Below are positions 6,431 through 6,466 of a DNA stretch of 6,466 nt, piece by piece. Location: assembly GCA_947071285.1 (NCBI GenBank), contig CAMTFK010000255.1, positions 1-6,466 of the forward strand, written 5' to 3'. Numbering within the stretch: position 1 is the stretch's first letter; each line of letters begins with the position of its first letter. The notes beneath the pieces were generated by a model, which worked only from the letters and a program-made list of their open reading frames with translations, was not told where the DNA came from and did no database searches. The position numbers and the translations under genes are program-made. Source of the DNA: an uncultured Bacteroides sp. Lineage in GTDB: Bacteria > Bacteroidota > Bacteroidia > Bacteroidales > Bacteroidaceae.

Positions 6431-6458
6431 GTTACGAGCTACGGGCTACAAGCTACAA
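6431..6458 (+). repeat. Four-copy 7-bp tandem repeat at the right edge
   Basis: The four units are GTTACGA, GCTACGG, GCTACAA and GCTACAA, with an exact 7-base period. The repeat ends in GTGCC close to the window edge. Similar GCTACAA-type heptamer runs occur, as I recall, in intergenic regions of Bacteroides genomes. A longer version could have broken the assembly here, but the window alone does not show that it does. Confidence 0.7.
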
Positions 6459-6466
6459 GTGCCTTT

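Noticed and set aside
6423..6466. Plus-strand frame (MNQLRATGYKLQVP) open to the right edge
   Set aside because: It is mostly a translation of the 7-bp repeat, with no good ribosome binding site, and such repeat-derived frames are usually spurious.

Overview
The window looks like the end of an assembled contig from a Bacteroides-type member of the Bacteroidota. Three things point that way: a NigD-like lipoprotein with a Bacteroides-style lipobox and acidic stretch, promoter elements of the TAnnTTTG (-7) class instead of sigma70 boxes, and an exported tricorn-like protease. The left edge is not biological. Bases 1-46 are an Illumina Nextera i7 adapter (end of P7, an 8-base index, the Read 2 transposase adapter), so genomic sequence begins at about base 47.

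All recognised genes lie on the minus strand and are read from right to left. From the right edge the layout is: a 7-bp tandem repeat at the extreme end; a 1065-residue exported tricorn-like S41 protease (6315-3118); a 650-bp non-coding stretch with a set of competing inverted repeats, an array of about eight 22-bp dyad repeats and an 18-bp palindrome; a 249-residue NigD-like lipoprotein (2465-1716) followed by a strong terminator; a second odd palindrome and a Bacteroides-type promoter; a 435-residue GMP synthase homologue whose glutaminase domain has lost its catalytic region (1517-210), followed by a terminator; and the first 19 codons of another gene that runs into the adapter (103-47).

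The three complete genes do not look like one operon. Each is separated by 198 bp or more, and each is followed by its own candidate intrinsic terminator. Their functions (periplasmic peptide breakdown, an unknown surface or periplasmic lipoprotein, purine nucleotide synthesis) do not form an obvious pathway. I see no mobile element, CRISPR array, RNA gene or defence system. The items most worth a second look are the 22-bp dyad array, the GMP synthase homologue without a glutaminase active site, and the nested GTGTAGG inverted repeats behind the protease gene. I found no convincing new multi-gene system.
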